A stretch of DNA of 64,000 nucleotides from contig NZ_NKJE01000007.1 of assembly GCF_002256285.1 (NCBI RefSeq), positions 62,001-126,000 on the forward strand. Direction: 5' to 3'. The notes beneath the pieces were generated by a model. The model was not told the origin of the DNA. It saw only the letters and a list, made by a program, of their open reading frames with translations, and did no database searches. Shown in pieces: positions 18,015 through 25,199 of the stretch. Source of the stretch: Flavobacterium sp. BFFFF1. GTDB taxonomy: Bacteria > Bacteroidota > Bacteroidia > Flavobacteriales > Flavobacteriaceae. A program made the translations under genes and the position numbers. The number at the start of each line of letters is the position of its first letter. The first letter of the stretch is position 1.

Positions 18015-18309
18015 AATTTAATTTTTTTATATTAATAGACGGAGGTCTGACTGCTTTAGCAAATCCGATTGATGAGATCCCGCCAGCGTGGCTTAAGTTA
18101 CTGGCGCGACGCGACGAAATTGAAACTCTGGGGGATTTGCTTCATAATAGGTACTATCGCTGACAATAGGATTGTTAATCGCTATCGATAATCCCGATGA
18201 TCCTTCCGTTTCCAGCGTCTCATTTTTTCCTGAACACCACCATCCCTTTCATGCGACCGAAATTCGCGCCTGTCATAAACCGGCATATTCCGGGAAGAAC
18301 CTGCAACAA
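18015..18309. other. Non-coding stretch with no recognisable gene
   Basis: Only short frames are present, with no start or domain I trust. A 75-codon frame through 17936-18163 overlaps the terminator and resembles nothing known. The stretch probably consists of decayed sequence at the right side of the accessory segment. Confidence 0.4.
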
Positions 18310-18555
18310 GGAACTCCGACGCCAAAATAATGCCCTGAACAATGCTTCCGTACGCCAGGAAAGGTCTTCCGCCTGCCATTTTAAGGCTACAGACAAAGAA
18401 GGCGATGTTTCCGCATGCCAATTGATGGCTGCGGAATCAAAATCGGAGTCTACGGCATTAAAATCCCTTGCTTCGGAAGGGCACGCAGCTGCTTCGGAAC
18501 GCCAATTCGGGCCTTTTGACTGAAAATGAAGGTCTTCGGAGCGCAAATTTTCGGA
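18310..18555 (-). repeat. Degenerate 21-bp tandem repeat array (heptapeptide period)
   Basis: Read on the minus strand, eleven consecutive 21-bp units translate as heptads: SEDLHFQ, SKGPNWR, SEAAACP, SEARDFN, AVDSDFD, SAAINWH, AETSPSL, SVALKWQ, AEDLSWR, TEALFRA, LFWRRSS. They are preceded by a partial SENLR. The consensus is roughly S-E-A-L-x-W-R. The frame has no ATG and stops upstream at 18562, so it is probably not translated. The fixed period without insertions suggests tandem expansion followed by drift. Confidence 0.6.
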
Positions 18556-18607
18556 ACAGCGCTATGGCGGACGCAAAAAAGATGGTCACCACCCATTGTG
18601 GACGGGA

Positions 18608-18705
18608 CTGCGCCAGGCCCCGAGGCTTCGGGGGGAGCGGTATCCTTTTGCGGCGCGCAACGGAGCAAAAGATACAGTGTACATCCGGACCTGTAGGGTG
18701 GCGCC
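18608..18705 (-). repeat. Dispersed intergenic hairpin repeat, copy B (reverse)
   Basis: Reverse orientation relative to copy A. Shared blocks are CTGCGCCAGGCCCCGAGGC, GAGCGGTATCCTTTT and AAAAGATACAGTGTACATCC. The hairpin centre is ATCCTTTTGC facing GCAAAAGAT. It lies between the 21-bp array and the 3' end of the YHS gene. Confidence 0.75.
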
Positions 18706-18753
18706 AAGATTAAATACCGCCACTATGGAATAACACAGCCTACAAACCCCTTC

Positions 18754-19197
18754 TTATTCTTTCGCTGCTTTGATGGCTTCCCAATTGGCATCCGCTTTCC
18801 GGATCAACGCCTGTTCTTCTGTTCTCCACATCGCCATGACCTGCTGGTTGTAATTCAGGTATAATTTCCCGTCTACAAGCGTAAACGCCTCCGGATCTGT
18901 AGGCGCTTTGTGTCCTTCCGAGGCCCCATAGGCGCAATAACCGCCATATTGAGGAGCGTACTTTTCCGGATTTTCCTGAAACAGCTTCCTGTTTGCCTCA
19001 TTTGCAAAAGTCCAGTCGGCATCTTTCCAACGGTATACCAGTTTTGGGTTGCCTTTTACGGCTTTGTTATCAGTGAAATACGCGACAGCATCATAGCCGT
19101 TTATCGCACCGGATTTGCCTTTAAATACTTCTGATTTCTGGGCATTTGTGATGGCCGCTGACACGACCATCAACAGTACTAAAAAAGTGTTTTTCAT
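18754..19197 (-). CDS. Secreted YHS domain-containing protein
   Basis: A 147-residue protein with a signal peptide (residues ~1-20, ending ITNAQ) and a YHS-type domain. The family-like core GYDAVAYFTDNKAVKG...YRWKDADWTFANEANRKLFQENPEKYAPQYGGYCAYG spans residues ~34-95. YHS domains are small, often metal-associated modules found in periplasmic or copper-handling proteins. It starts 15 bp after the end of the MsrA gene on the same strand and is probably co-transcribed with it, suggesting a shared role in envelope oxidative or metal stress (inference). Confidence 0.85.
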   Translation of the reverse strand: MKNTFLVLLMVVSAAITNAQKSEVFKGKSGAINGYDAVAYFTDNKAVKGNPKLVYRWKDADWTFANEANRKLFQENPEKYAPQYGGYCAYGASEGHKAPTDPEAFTLVDGKLYLNYNQQVMAMWRTEEQALIRKADANWEAIKAAKE

Positions 19198-19211
19198 GGT
19201 TTTGATTTTAA

Positions 19212-19853
19212 TTAATTACTATTTTTTTTCTTTAGCCGGTCCTTGAATAATTTTTCGAATTTTTCGATTTTCGGCTGGATTACCATTTTGCAATACGGCT
19301 GGTTTTTATTGTTTTTGTAATAATCCTGATGATACGCTTCCGCTTTATAAAACTTTACGAAAGGCTCTAATGTGGTCACTATCGGGCTGCTGTAAACCTT
19401 TGCCTTTGTAAGCGCGGCGATAATGTTTTGCGCTGCATTCTTCTGCGCTTCATTTTTGTAAAATATGACCGAGCGGTACTGGGTTCCTGCATCGGCGCCC
19501 TGGCGGTTTAAGGTCGTGGGGTCGTGCACCGTAAAGAATACCTTAAAAATCTCGTCAAGGCTTACAACGGTCTTGTCGTAAGTAATCTGGACCGATTCGG
19601 CCGCGCCGGTACTGCCCGACGAAACGGTTTCGTAGTCCGGATTGGACACATTGCCCCCGGAGAAACCCGACACGACAGATTTGACCCCTTCCAGGTTCTC
19701 ATAAACCGCTTCGACACACCAATAACATCCTCCGCCAAGGGTTATCGTTTCGAGGTTGGATGCCGGTTGTGTTTTGCTTTTTTGTGCGAAGGCACTGGCA
19801 CTTAACATGACCAATAAAACCATTAGTTTTTTCATCTTATTTTGGAATTTCAT
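19212..19853 (-). CDS. msrA: Periplasmic peptide-methionine (S)-S-oxide reductase
   Basis: MsrA reduces the S-epimer of methionine sulfoxide in oxidised proteins. The catalytic motif GGGCYWCVEA lies early in the mature protein, followed by GVKSVVSGFSGG, a variant of the family's usual SGY[AS]GG, then HDPTTLNRQGADAGTQYRS and AYHQDYY. All are typical of MsrA. Start set at 19853 (MKFQNKMKKLMVL); the inner Met at 19835 is also possible. Either gives a signal peptide (VLLVMLSASAFAQ), so this form is exported rather than cytoplasmic. No MsrB domain is fused. It precedes the YHS gene and lies downstream of the ApbE cluster. Confidence 0.93.
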   Translation of the reverse strand: MKFQNKMKKLMVLLVMLSASAFAQKSKTQPASNLETITLGGGCYWCVEAVYENLEGVKSVVSGFSGGNVSNPDYETVSSGSTGAAESVQITYDKTVVSLDEIFKVFFTVHDPTTLNRQGADAGTQYRSVIFYKNEAQKNAAQNIIAALTKAKVYSSPIVTTLEPFVKFYKAEAYHQDYYKNNKNQPYCKMVIQPKIEKFEKLFKDRLKKKNSN

Positions 19854-20064
19854 TTTGTGTTGCCGCCAGGGATGCTCCCGGCCCCTTTTTATTGTTATTT
19901 CCGACAAAACTAATGGGGTTCCTGGCACTAAAATGTCGGCTAGTTTACAATGCCTCATTAATTAAGACTTATTTGGGAAATCAAACTGCCTTGTCGAACA
20001 TTTATGACGCCTATTGGCAAGCCCGGCAGATGATCAGGATACTTTTACAATCGCGAAATTCCAC

Positions 20065-20100
20065 AAAAAAAAGTTGCCCATCTCTGAGCAACTTTTTTTT
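20065..20100. terminator. Bidirectional terminator hairpin
   Basis: AGTTGC (20072-20077) pairs with GCAACT (20088-20093), flanked by A-rich and T-rich runs so that it works in both directions. It ends the DUF3570 operon on the minus strand. Confidence 0.8.
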
Positions 20101-20119
20101 ACCAAACGATTAAACCGCT

Positions 20120-21310
20120 TTACTTGTACTTGATGTTAATACTGAAGATATCAGACACCATGTTGGTTGTTCTATCATAATGTCCGTAACGGAACTCAAT
20201 TGTGTTGAAGTGTTTCAATCCCAGCAAACCTTTTGGCGGGGTATACTTCAGGCCCATTCCAATGAAGTTGCTGTTAAACGTCGACAAGTCGTAGTTGCTC
20301 GTGTAAAATTCCTCGGACGCAGTATGTTCGCCATAAGCTTTGAAATACTTCGTGCCTTTCTGTGTGTAATACCTGTAAAATGGGCTCAGGGAGAACGACT
20401 GCGATAATTTTACAGGGATTTCCAATTCGGCGGTATGGGCCGTCAGGTTCCAATCGTCGGAATAGTACCTGTAGTACGCCCGTACGATCACGTTATCCCC
20501 AAGAAAATAGCTGCCTCGCACAGCAACGGGAATCTTAAGCCTTGTATCAGGCAATGCCTCTTGGTGGACGCTGCCGTCCTGGAAATACACCCGGTGAAAT
20601 GGCAGGCCAAGGTATCCCTGCTGTGTAATCACATCAGCCATGAACATCACCTGGAAATTGCGGTTAATGATTTGAGAGTAGTTCATCGAGAGCGCAAAGG
20701 TATTTCGGGAATCAGTGCCATAATTCCTGTTGCCAGCACCCCCAACACGCAATTCAGTTGGCGTAATCAGTTTCAGTTGGTCAAGGTATGCCTGGGCTTT
20801 GGCGGTAAATTCGCCGTTACGGTCTTTGGTTTTCTTTGAGTAAAAAACATTCCCTCCAAAAGACTGGTAATCGAATTCGGTGGAAGAAGACACGCCAGCG
20901 CCAAACGTGGTGCCTTTCTCCTCATTTTCCTGAGAATAGGTTAAGGAAGGATAGAAGCGGTTGTCTGAAGAAGATGCGGAAGAATTGGCCTGCAGGTCGA
21001 TGCGGTCTGACGATGCCGAGGTATAGTGGTCTACCCCTACTTCCACGTCAAACGTCTGCTTGTTGCCGTTTTTTCCATATCGTATCATCTTGACATCGAT
21101 GGTATTGGAAATGTCGGTGAGTTCTTCAGAGCCGATACCTCCGGTGACCGCAGCATTGTTTCCATCCTGCTTATAATAACTGGAAACGAGGTTCACTTCT
21201 TCAATTTTCAATTTGGAGCTTTTATACGCGGTCGAGTCTGTTGGAGTCGTTTGTGCGGACATCCGCATGATCGCCAATAATGCGAAACCTGTAATGATTG
21301 TCTTTTTCAT
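20120..21310 (-). CDS. DUF3570 outer-membrane beta-barrel protein
   Basis: A 396-residue DUF3570 protein with a signal peptide (ending MRMSAQ) and a mature part made of many amphipathic beta strands alternating aromatic and polar residues (YYRYYSDDW, FYRYYTQKGTKYFKAYGEH). It ends in SINIKYK, consistent with an outer-membrane barrel. The family is uncharacterised to my knowledge. It is the last gene of a four-gene operon with thioredoxin, ApbE and DUF4266, which suggests the barrel serves as outer-membrane conduit or anchor for a flavin- or thiol-dependent activity. This is inference from context. Confidence 0.88.
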   Translation of the reverse strand: MKKTIITGFALLAIMRMSAQTTPTDSTAYKSSKLKIEEVNLVSSYYKQDGNNAAVTGGIGSEELTDISNTIDVKMIRYGKNGNKQTFDVEVGVDHYTSASSDRIDLQANSSASSSDNRFYPSLTYSQENEEKGTTFGAGVSSSTEFDYQSFGGNVFYSKKTKDRNGEFTAKAQAYLDQLKLITPTELRVGGAGNRNYGTDSRNTFALSMNYSQIINRNFQVMFMADVITQQGYLGLPFHRVYFQDGSVHQEALPDTRLKIPVAVRGSYFLGDNVIVRAYYRYYSDDWNLTAHTAELEIPVKLSQSFSLSPFYRYYTQKGTKYFKAYGEHTASEEFYTSNYDLSTFNSNFIGMGLKYTPPKGLLGLKHFNTIEFRYGHYDRTTNMVSDIFSINIKYK

Positions 21311-21322
21311 CTTTTAAGGAAA

Positions 21323-21538
21323 TTAATTGCAACCACAGCCTCCGCCGCTTTTCCCTGAATTGGCACCCGAAGCTCCTTCGCGATAGGACTGGAAACTAAG
21401 CTCGGTTTTTTCGACTTTGCGATTGGAAAGGGTCATTTCTGAATCATTAATTTTAGATTTCTGGTATTCTTTCACTGATTCGCACGAAGTCAGGCAGGAT
21501 ACTAGCCCAGCCAGGGCTAAGAACATTTTTGTTTTCAT
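21323..21538 (-). CDS. DUF4266 mini-lipoprotein with Cys-Gly-Cys tail
   Basis: A 71-residue lipoprotein. Its signal has two possible lipobox cysteines (Cys15 in LVSC; Cys19 in LTSC, preferred). The mature protein is only ~50 residues: a polar linker, a YREGASGANSGKSGGG segment, and a C-terminal CGCN (Cys68, Cys70). This Gly/Ser-rich end with closing cysteines is the DUF4266 hallmark. The start overlaps the apbE stop by 4 bp and the end lies 12 bp before DUF3570, so it is tightly embedded in the operon. GA-S (residues 55-57) loosely resembles ApbE flavinylation targets. Metal or disulfide chemistry by the CGC tail is an alternative. Confidence 0.85.
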   Translation of the reverse strand: MKTKMFLALAGLVSCLTSCESVKEYQKSKINDSEMTLSNRKVEKTELSFQSYREGASGANSGKSGGGCGCN

Positions 21539-22458
21539 GTGAGTTTTATATTTTTTGAAGTATAAATTTTGTTGTTGTCATCAATTACAATGCATTCAAT
21601 CCCTGGAATCTGGTCAATCATATACAATCCTGCGTGGATTCCCATAACTGCAATCGGTGTAGCCATGGCGTCTGCAAATTCCGCATTTCCTGCTATGACG
21701 GTCACACTTTTGATTCCGGTGATTGGCAATCCTGTTTTTGGATCAATCGTATGCGAATATTTCCTGCCCCCAATCATTACGTATTTCTCATAATTCCCTG
21801 AAGTAGCGACTGCTTTTTCAGAAATCGACAAATAGGAAAACGGCTTTTCAGGATGCTCGGGATTTGCAATTCCAATTCCCCACGGACTTCCGTCAGGCTG
21901 AGCACCCCAGGCGGTCAAATCGCCGCTGGCGTTGATGATACCGCTTTGAAAGCCGGCACGCCTGAGTTTGTCTTTTGCCATCTCGGCACCGTAGCCTTTC
22001 CCAATTCCCCCAAAACCAATGCGCATGCCTTTTTCCTTTAGAAACACCGTGCTGTTTTCCTTGTCCAGAATAATATTGCGATAATCAATCAGGTGTACCA
22101 TTTTTTGGGCTTCTTCAGGCGATGGTAGTTTGTCCATCGTCTTATCAAAATTCCAAAGGCTCTTGTCGATGCTGCCATACGTAATGTCGAAAGCACCCTG
22201 GGTAATTCCCGAAATCGCTATACTGCGTTCGATCAACCCAAAAACTTCATCGTCGACAATGACGGGCCTTAATCCGGCATTTTCATTAATCAGTGCCGTC
22301 TGGCTATCATCCCTGAAGGTCGTCAACAGTTGCTCAATCCGCCTGATTTCTGCTATTGCGAGATTTATTCCCGATTTTGCAACAGGCTCATCCTTAGCAA
22401 CAACTGTCAGGGTGAAGTTGTTTCCCATCAACTTTAATGATTCGGAAAACTTTTGCAT
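21535..22458 (-). CDS. apbE: ApbE-family FAD:protein FMN transferase
   Basis: A 307-residue enzyme that transfers FMN from FAD to a Ser/Thr of a target protein. Family motifs are visible: GAFDITYGSIDKSLW (residues ~89-103), GFGGIGKGYGAEMAKDKL (~149-166), NASGDLTAWG, ATSGNYEKY, HTIDPKTG and FADAMATP, the last holding the metal-binding Asp and Thr. Unlike most ApbE proteins it starts directly with the catalytic fold (MQKFSESLKLMGNNFTL) and has no signal peptide or lipobox. An in-frame stop four codons upstream excludes a longer form. It lies 2 bp after the thioredoxin gene and overlaps DUF4266. The protein it modifies is unknown. Confidence 0.92.
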   Translation of the reverse strand: MQKFSESLKLMGNNFTLTVVAKDEPVAKSGINLAIAEIRRIEQLLTTFRDDSQTALINENAGLRPVIVDDEVFGLIERSIAISGITQGAFDITYGSIDKSLWNFDKTMDKLPSPEEAQKMVHLIDYRNIILDKENSTVFLKEKGMRIGFGGIGKGYGAEMAKDKLRRAGFQSGIINASGDLTAWGAQPDGSPWGIGIANPEHPEKPFSYLSISEKAVATSGNYEKYVMIGGRKYSHTIDPKTGLPITGIKSVTVIAGNAEFADAMATPIAVMGIHAGLYMIDQIPGIECIVIDDNNKIYTSKNIKLT

Positions 22459-22460
22459 GC

Positions 22461-22895
22461 TTATTTATTCGATTCGCAAATGGATTTTATTTCTGAAGTC
22501 CATGTCTCCAGGCTTGCTTCCGGTTTGCCTTCCCAGGTTTTTAAGACTTTACCGTCTGCATTCAGCAGCAAGGTCAATGGAAAAATTCCTTTTTTATTGT
22601 ACTTTTCAGCCAATGCTTCGTTTCGTTTCACCACGTCCGGAGCGGGAATATTCTTTTTTTTCCTCGGGAAATCTGCATTGACGAGTACAAGATTACCATC
22701 TGCCACTTTCGTGAAAGCGTCACTTTCAAGGTATTCCTTCCGCATCATGATACAGGGTCCGCACCAGTCAGAGCCCGAAAAATTCAATAAAATAAGTTGG
22801 TGTTTTTCCTTTGCAGTTTTTTTCGCATTTTCAAAATCCGGCTCCCACTGGATTGGAAGCAATGCGATTAAGAGGAAAGAGATAACTAGCTTCAT
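22461..22895 (-). CDS. Secreted thioredoxin-family protein
   Basis: A 144-residue thioredoxin-fold protein with an N-terminal signal (LVISFLLIALLPIQW) and the redox-active motif DWCGPCIMM near residue 47. The cis-Pro is in GIFPLTLLL. Start set at the ATG at 22895; the frame is open upstream but codes implausible residues. It should act in the periplasm as a thiol-disulfide oxidoreductase, possibly reducing the two cysteines of the DUF4266 lipoprotein encoded two genes downstream. It is the first gene of the Trx-ApbE-DUF4266-DUF3570 operon. Confidence 0.88.
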   Translation of the reverse strand: MKLVISFLLIALLPIQWEPDFENAKKTAKEKHQLILLNFSGSDWCGPCIMMRKEYLESDAFTKVADGNLVLVNADFPRKKKNIPAPDVVKRNEALAEKYNKKGIFPLTLLLNADGKVLKTWEGKPEASLETWTSEIKSICESNK

Positions 22896-23048
22896 AGCAA
22901 TGTTTTTAGTGTGTAATATACAACCAACGGTCAAAATTAATACATATTTTGGTTGACAACTTAAGTTTCCCTTAAGATAAGCAAAAAATACCACTTTAAA
23001 ATTTATGGCGTGCTCGTGTACGCAATCTAAAGCAAATTGTTTACTATG

Positions 23049-23073
23049 AAAAAAAGCCCCTTATGGGGCTTTT
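23049..23073 (-). terminator. Intrinsic terminator at the 3' end of the structured RNA
   Basis: AAAAGCCCC-ATAA-GGGGCTTTTTTT on the minus strand: an eight-pair stem with seven terminal T residues. On the plus strand only four T residues follow, so termination is directed to minus-strand transcripts. Confidence 0.88.
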
Positions 23074-23245
23074 GAAATTTTCACTGCCGATCCGCCGTGT
23101 TGCTGATCGATGCGCATAAAGCGCCGACGTGGATTGAATAATGTGCACGAACGGGTGGAAAGCACACATCTCCTTACAGCCACATTAGCGGCCTGACTAC
23201 CCGTCATCTTCGTTTCGGCAGCAGGATAAAGGTAAAGCGGCAGTG
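23049..23245 (-). ncRNA. Candidate structured non-coding RNA, possibly 6S-like
   Basis: No gene fits this interval, but it has strong RNA-like organisation on the minus strand. CACTGCCG at the 5' end (23245-23238) is exactly complementary to CGGCAGTG (23089-23082), 149 nt later. Inside, ATCC/GGAT and TGCTG/CAGCA can extend the closing helix. A distal hairpin ATGTGTGC/GTGCACAT (two wobbles) caps the structure, with alternatives GCCGC/GTGGC and GCGC-TTTAT-GCGC. An intrinsic terminator follows at 23073-23049, giving a ~195-nt RNA. A long rod with an open middle and 3'-side hairpin recalls 6S RNA. A cis-acting leader of the Trx-ApbE operon, starting 154 bp downstream, is the alternative. Confidence 0.5.
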
Positions 23246-23312
23246 TTGCAATCATTTATGGAATTTCCTATTTATGTTACAATCAGCTTAGGGCAGCAAG
23301 CCACAAATCGGA

Positions 23313-24173
23313 TTAGTTTAATAATTCCTGAAGTCCAAATGCACTTACAAAATTCTTATACCCTTCAAAAACCTGCGCATTGGCATCCGCAGCAAATTGG
23401 CCGGTGGCCACGTCAACTACGGTTCGCAAAGGGCGTTTTCCACTCGGTGTATTGATAAGGTGTAAGACCGCGTCGGCAACATCCTGTGGATTGGGCTGCA
23501 GGTTTTCAAACAATTGGCCCATTCCTGCGCCGATCTGTTCAGGGAAATCCGCCAATTTCCCGTATTGTACTGCAATCTCACTGTCAGATCCGTATGTGGA
23601 CTTTCCGAATATCTCTGTCGGAAAAGCACCAGGCTGTACGATGGCCACATCCACTCCGAGCGGACGTACTTCATAGTGCAACCCTTCGCTGAGGCCTTCG
23701 ACCGCAAATTTCGCAGCATTATAGAATGTCATAAAAGGTGCAGAAAATCTGCCGAGTACACTTGAGGTATTCACAATAAGGCCTTGTTGTTGTTTGCGCA
23801 TTTGCGGCAACACCGCCTTAATCGTACGCCAGGTGGCATTGAAATGGATGTCAAAAAGGGTGTCAATGTCTTTCTGGTTGAATGTCTCTGCAATACCTCC
23901 CATAAAGTTGCCTGCGTTGTTAATTAGCACATCGAGCTGCCCTTGCTCGGCGATGATCTGGCCGACCACGGCATTGACTGAATTTTCGCTGCCCAGGTCA
24001 ACCTCGACCACTCGGACGTTTTTCAGTTTTGACAATTCAACGGCTTTGTCTTTATTTTTTCCCGCGACATCGCGCATGGTAGCATATACGGTAAAACCCG
24101 CTTCAGATAATGTGTGGGTGTGGAGCCATCCGAAACCACTGTTTGTTCCGGTAATCAGAATTACTTTTTTCAT
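23313..24173 (-). CDS. Short-chain dehydrogenase/reductase
   Basis: A 286-residue classical SDR using NAD(P)H. The cofactor-binding motif TGTNSGFG is at residues 8-15, NNAG at ~85, the catalytic Ser in NTSSVLGR and the YxxxK motif in YNAAKFA (~residue 151). Arg in the region after the first strand (ATMRDVAGKNK) favours NADP. It is divergent from an HxlR-family regulator whose start lies 148 bp away, a common arrangement for stress- or electrophile-inducible oxidoreductases. The substrate is unknown. Confidence 0.9.
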   Translation of the reverse strand: MKKVILITGTNSGFGWLHTHTLSEAGFTVYATMRDVAGKNKDKAVELSKLKNVRVVEVDLGSENSVNAVVGQIIAEQGQLDVLINNAGNFMGGIAETFNQKDIDTLFDIHFNATWRTIKAVLPQMRKQQQGLIVNTSSVLGRFSAPFMTFYNAAKFAVEGLSEGLHYEVRPLGVDVAIVQPGAFPTEIFGKSTYGSDSEIAVQYGKLADFPEQIGAGMGQLFENLQPNPQDVADAVLHLINTPSGKRPLRTVVDVATGQFAADANAQVFEGYKNFVSAFGLQELLN

Positions 24174-24244
24174 TTTAAATGGATAAATTGGTTATACAAA
24201 TTTCAAAAGATTAAAACCCTTACGGTTAATAAAAGTTTTTTAGT

Positions 24245-24252
24245 TACTTTTG
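24245..24252 (+). promoter_or_regulatory. -7 promoter element of the HxlR gene
   Basis: TACTTTTG fits TAnnTTTG and lies in the divergent region between the SDR and HxlR genes, about 70 bp before the chosen start at 24321. Confidence 0.45.
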
Positions 24253-24320
24253 TGTACTGCAAATTACTGCATAAAAAAAATTACCCACAAGAAGGCACCT
24301 GCCGGAAACCCAGTTACCAA

Positions 24321-24722
24321 ATGGAAACAATTAGCGTCCCGTCTAAGGTTGACACCCAAAAAAAAATTAAAGAAATGATGACAAACCCACGGGACTGCAG
24401 TATTACTTTATGCCCCGTAAAGGATGTACTTCATAAAGTGGGCGATAAATGGTCAATTTTTGTGATGATGGCGTTGGGCGCGGAAAAGACGCTGCGCTTC
24501 AATGAACTAAAAAATCTAATTGACGGCATATCCCAAAAAATGCTGACTGTAACGGTGCGCGACCTGGAAGCATTTGGGTTGGTTGACCGCAAAATATATC
24601 CCCAAATTCCGCCCAAAGTAGAATACACCATTACCCAAAAAGGAGAAGAGTTTTTACAACATCTTGTTGTTTTGCTTGACTGGGCATGCCGCCACAGCAC
24701 AAAAGAAAAAATCAAAGATTGA
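24321..24722 (+). CDS. HxlR-family winged-helix transcriptional regulator
   Basis: A 133-residue HxlR/MarR-like DNA-binding protein. The signature region CPVKDVLHKVGDKWSIFVMMAL spans residues ~34-55 and carries the conserved Cys used for thiol-based sensing in this family. The wing region is RFNELKNLIDGISQKMLTVTVRDLEAFGLVDRKIYPQIPPKVEYTIT. The start at 24321 removes an upstream in-frame extension that would run over the divergent promoter. It probably represses or activates the neighbouring SDR gene. Confidence 0.88.
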   Translation: METISVPSKVDTQKKIKEMMTNPRDCSITLCPVKDVLHKVGDKWSIFVMMALGAEKTLRFNELKNLIDGISQKMLTVTVRDLEAFGLVDRKIYPQIPPKVEYTITQKGEEFLQHLVVLLDWACRHSTKEKIKD

Positions 24723-24740
24723 TTTCTATTCTCATTAAAT

Positions 24741-25199
24741 CTAACGCTGTGGAGGTTTCGGGCCTGAAAAAATATCAGCAATGTGTGCGGCCATCCGGGA
24801 ATAGGCCGGGAGCTGGTCTTTTCTGCACAACCTTTTGATATCCCGAAAATGATCGTAATGAATCTGCTCCACTTCAACCTGCACCTTACCTATCAGATTC
24901 ATTATGGAATCGTTTGATTTTTGATTTGGGGTCACTTGATCCAGCGACAGATAAAGCTGCCTTTTCAGATCCATTATCCTTTCATCTGTACGTCGGATTT
25001 CGCTTCGGTGCCAGTCGATCATTTCATCATAGCGGGAAATCTGTTTTTGATCCAGATGCAATTCCCTGATGATGATATCCCGTTTCGCTTCCGGCCTTTG
25101 CCGACGGCCTTCTTTGTGCATCAACCCAGAGATTATCAAAAACAAGTTCAGCGCAACCAACGTCACACAAAAAATCGTTACAATTGTTGTTCTTTTCAT
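24741..25199 (-). CDS. Spy/CpxP-like periplasmic sensor protein
   Basis: A 152-residue protein with one N-terminal membrane anchor or signal (IVTIFCVTLVALNLFLIISGL, residues ~5-25) and an all-helical periplasmic part rich in charged residues (LHLDQKQISRYDEMIDWHRSEIRRTDERIMDLKRQLY). This matches the Spy/CpxP/heavy-metal-sensor type of fold. It is the third gene of a sigma factor-anti-sigma factor operon and overlaps the second gene by 4 bp. A sensor role feeding into the anti-sigma factor is inferred; such proteins elsewhere bind metals or unfolded proteins. Confidence 0.72.
   Translation of the reverse strand: MKRTTIVTIFCVTLVALNLFLIISGLMHKEGRRQRPEAKRDIIIRELHLDQKQISRYDEMIDWHRSEIRRTDERIMDLKRQLYLSLDQVTPNQKSNDSIMNLIGKVQVEVEQIHYDHFRDIKRLCRKDQLPAYSRMAAHIADIFSGPKPPQR

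Noticed and set aside
17936..18163. 75-codon plus-strand frame after the M43 protease
   Set aside because: It overlaps the strong terminator at 17978-18014, has no ribosome-binding region or domain and ends in non-coding sequence.
18450..18707. Frames through repeat copy B (and similar ones through copy A at 11148-11372) as proteins
   Set aside because: Their translations resemble each other only because they lie in the same intergenic repeat (e.g. PPEASGPGA and SPEAPGPNA); both lack starts and functional context.
23061..23255. 64-codon minus-strand frame MIATLPLYLYP... as a small gene
   Set aside because: It runs through the structured RNA and into the terminator, has no recognisable features and no similarity to neighbours; RNA structure explains the conservation-like pattern better.
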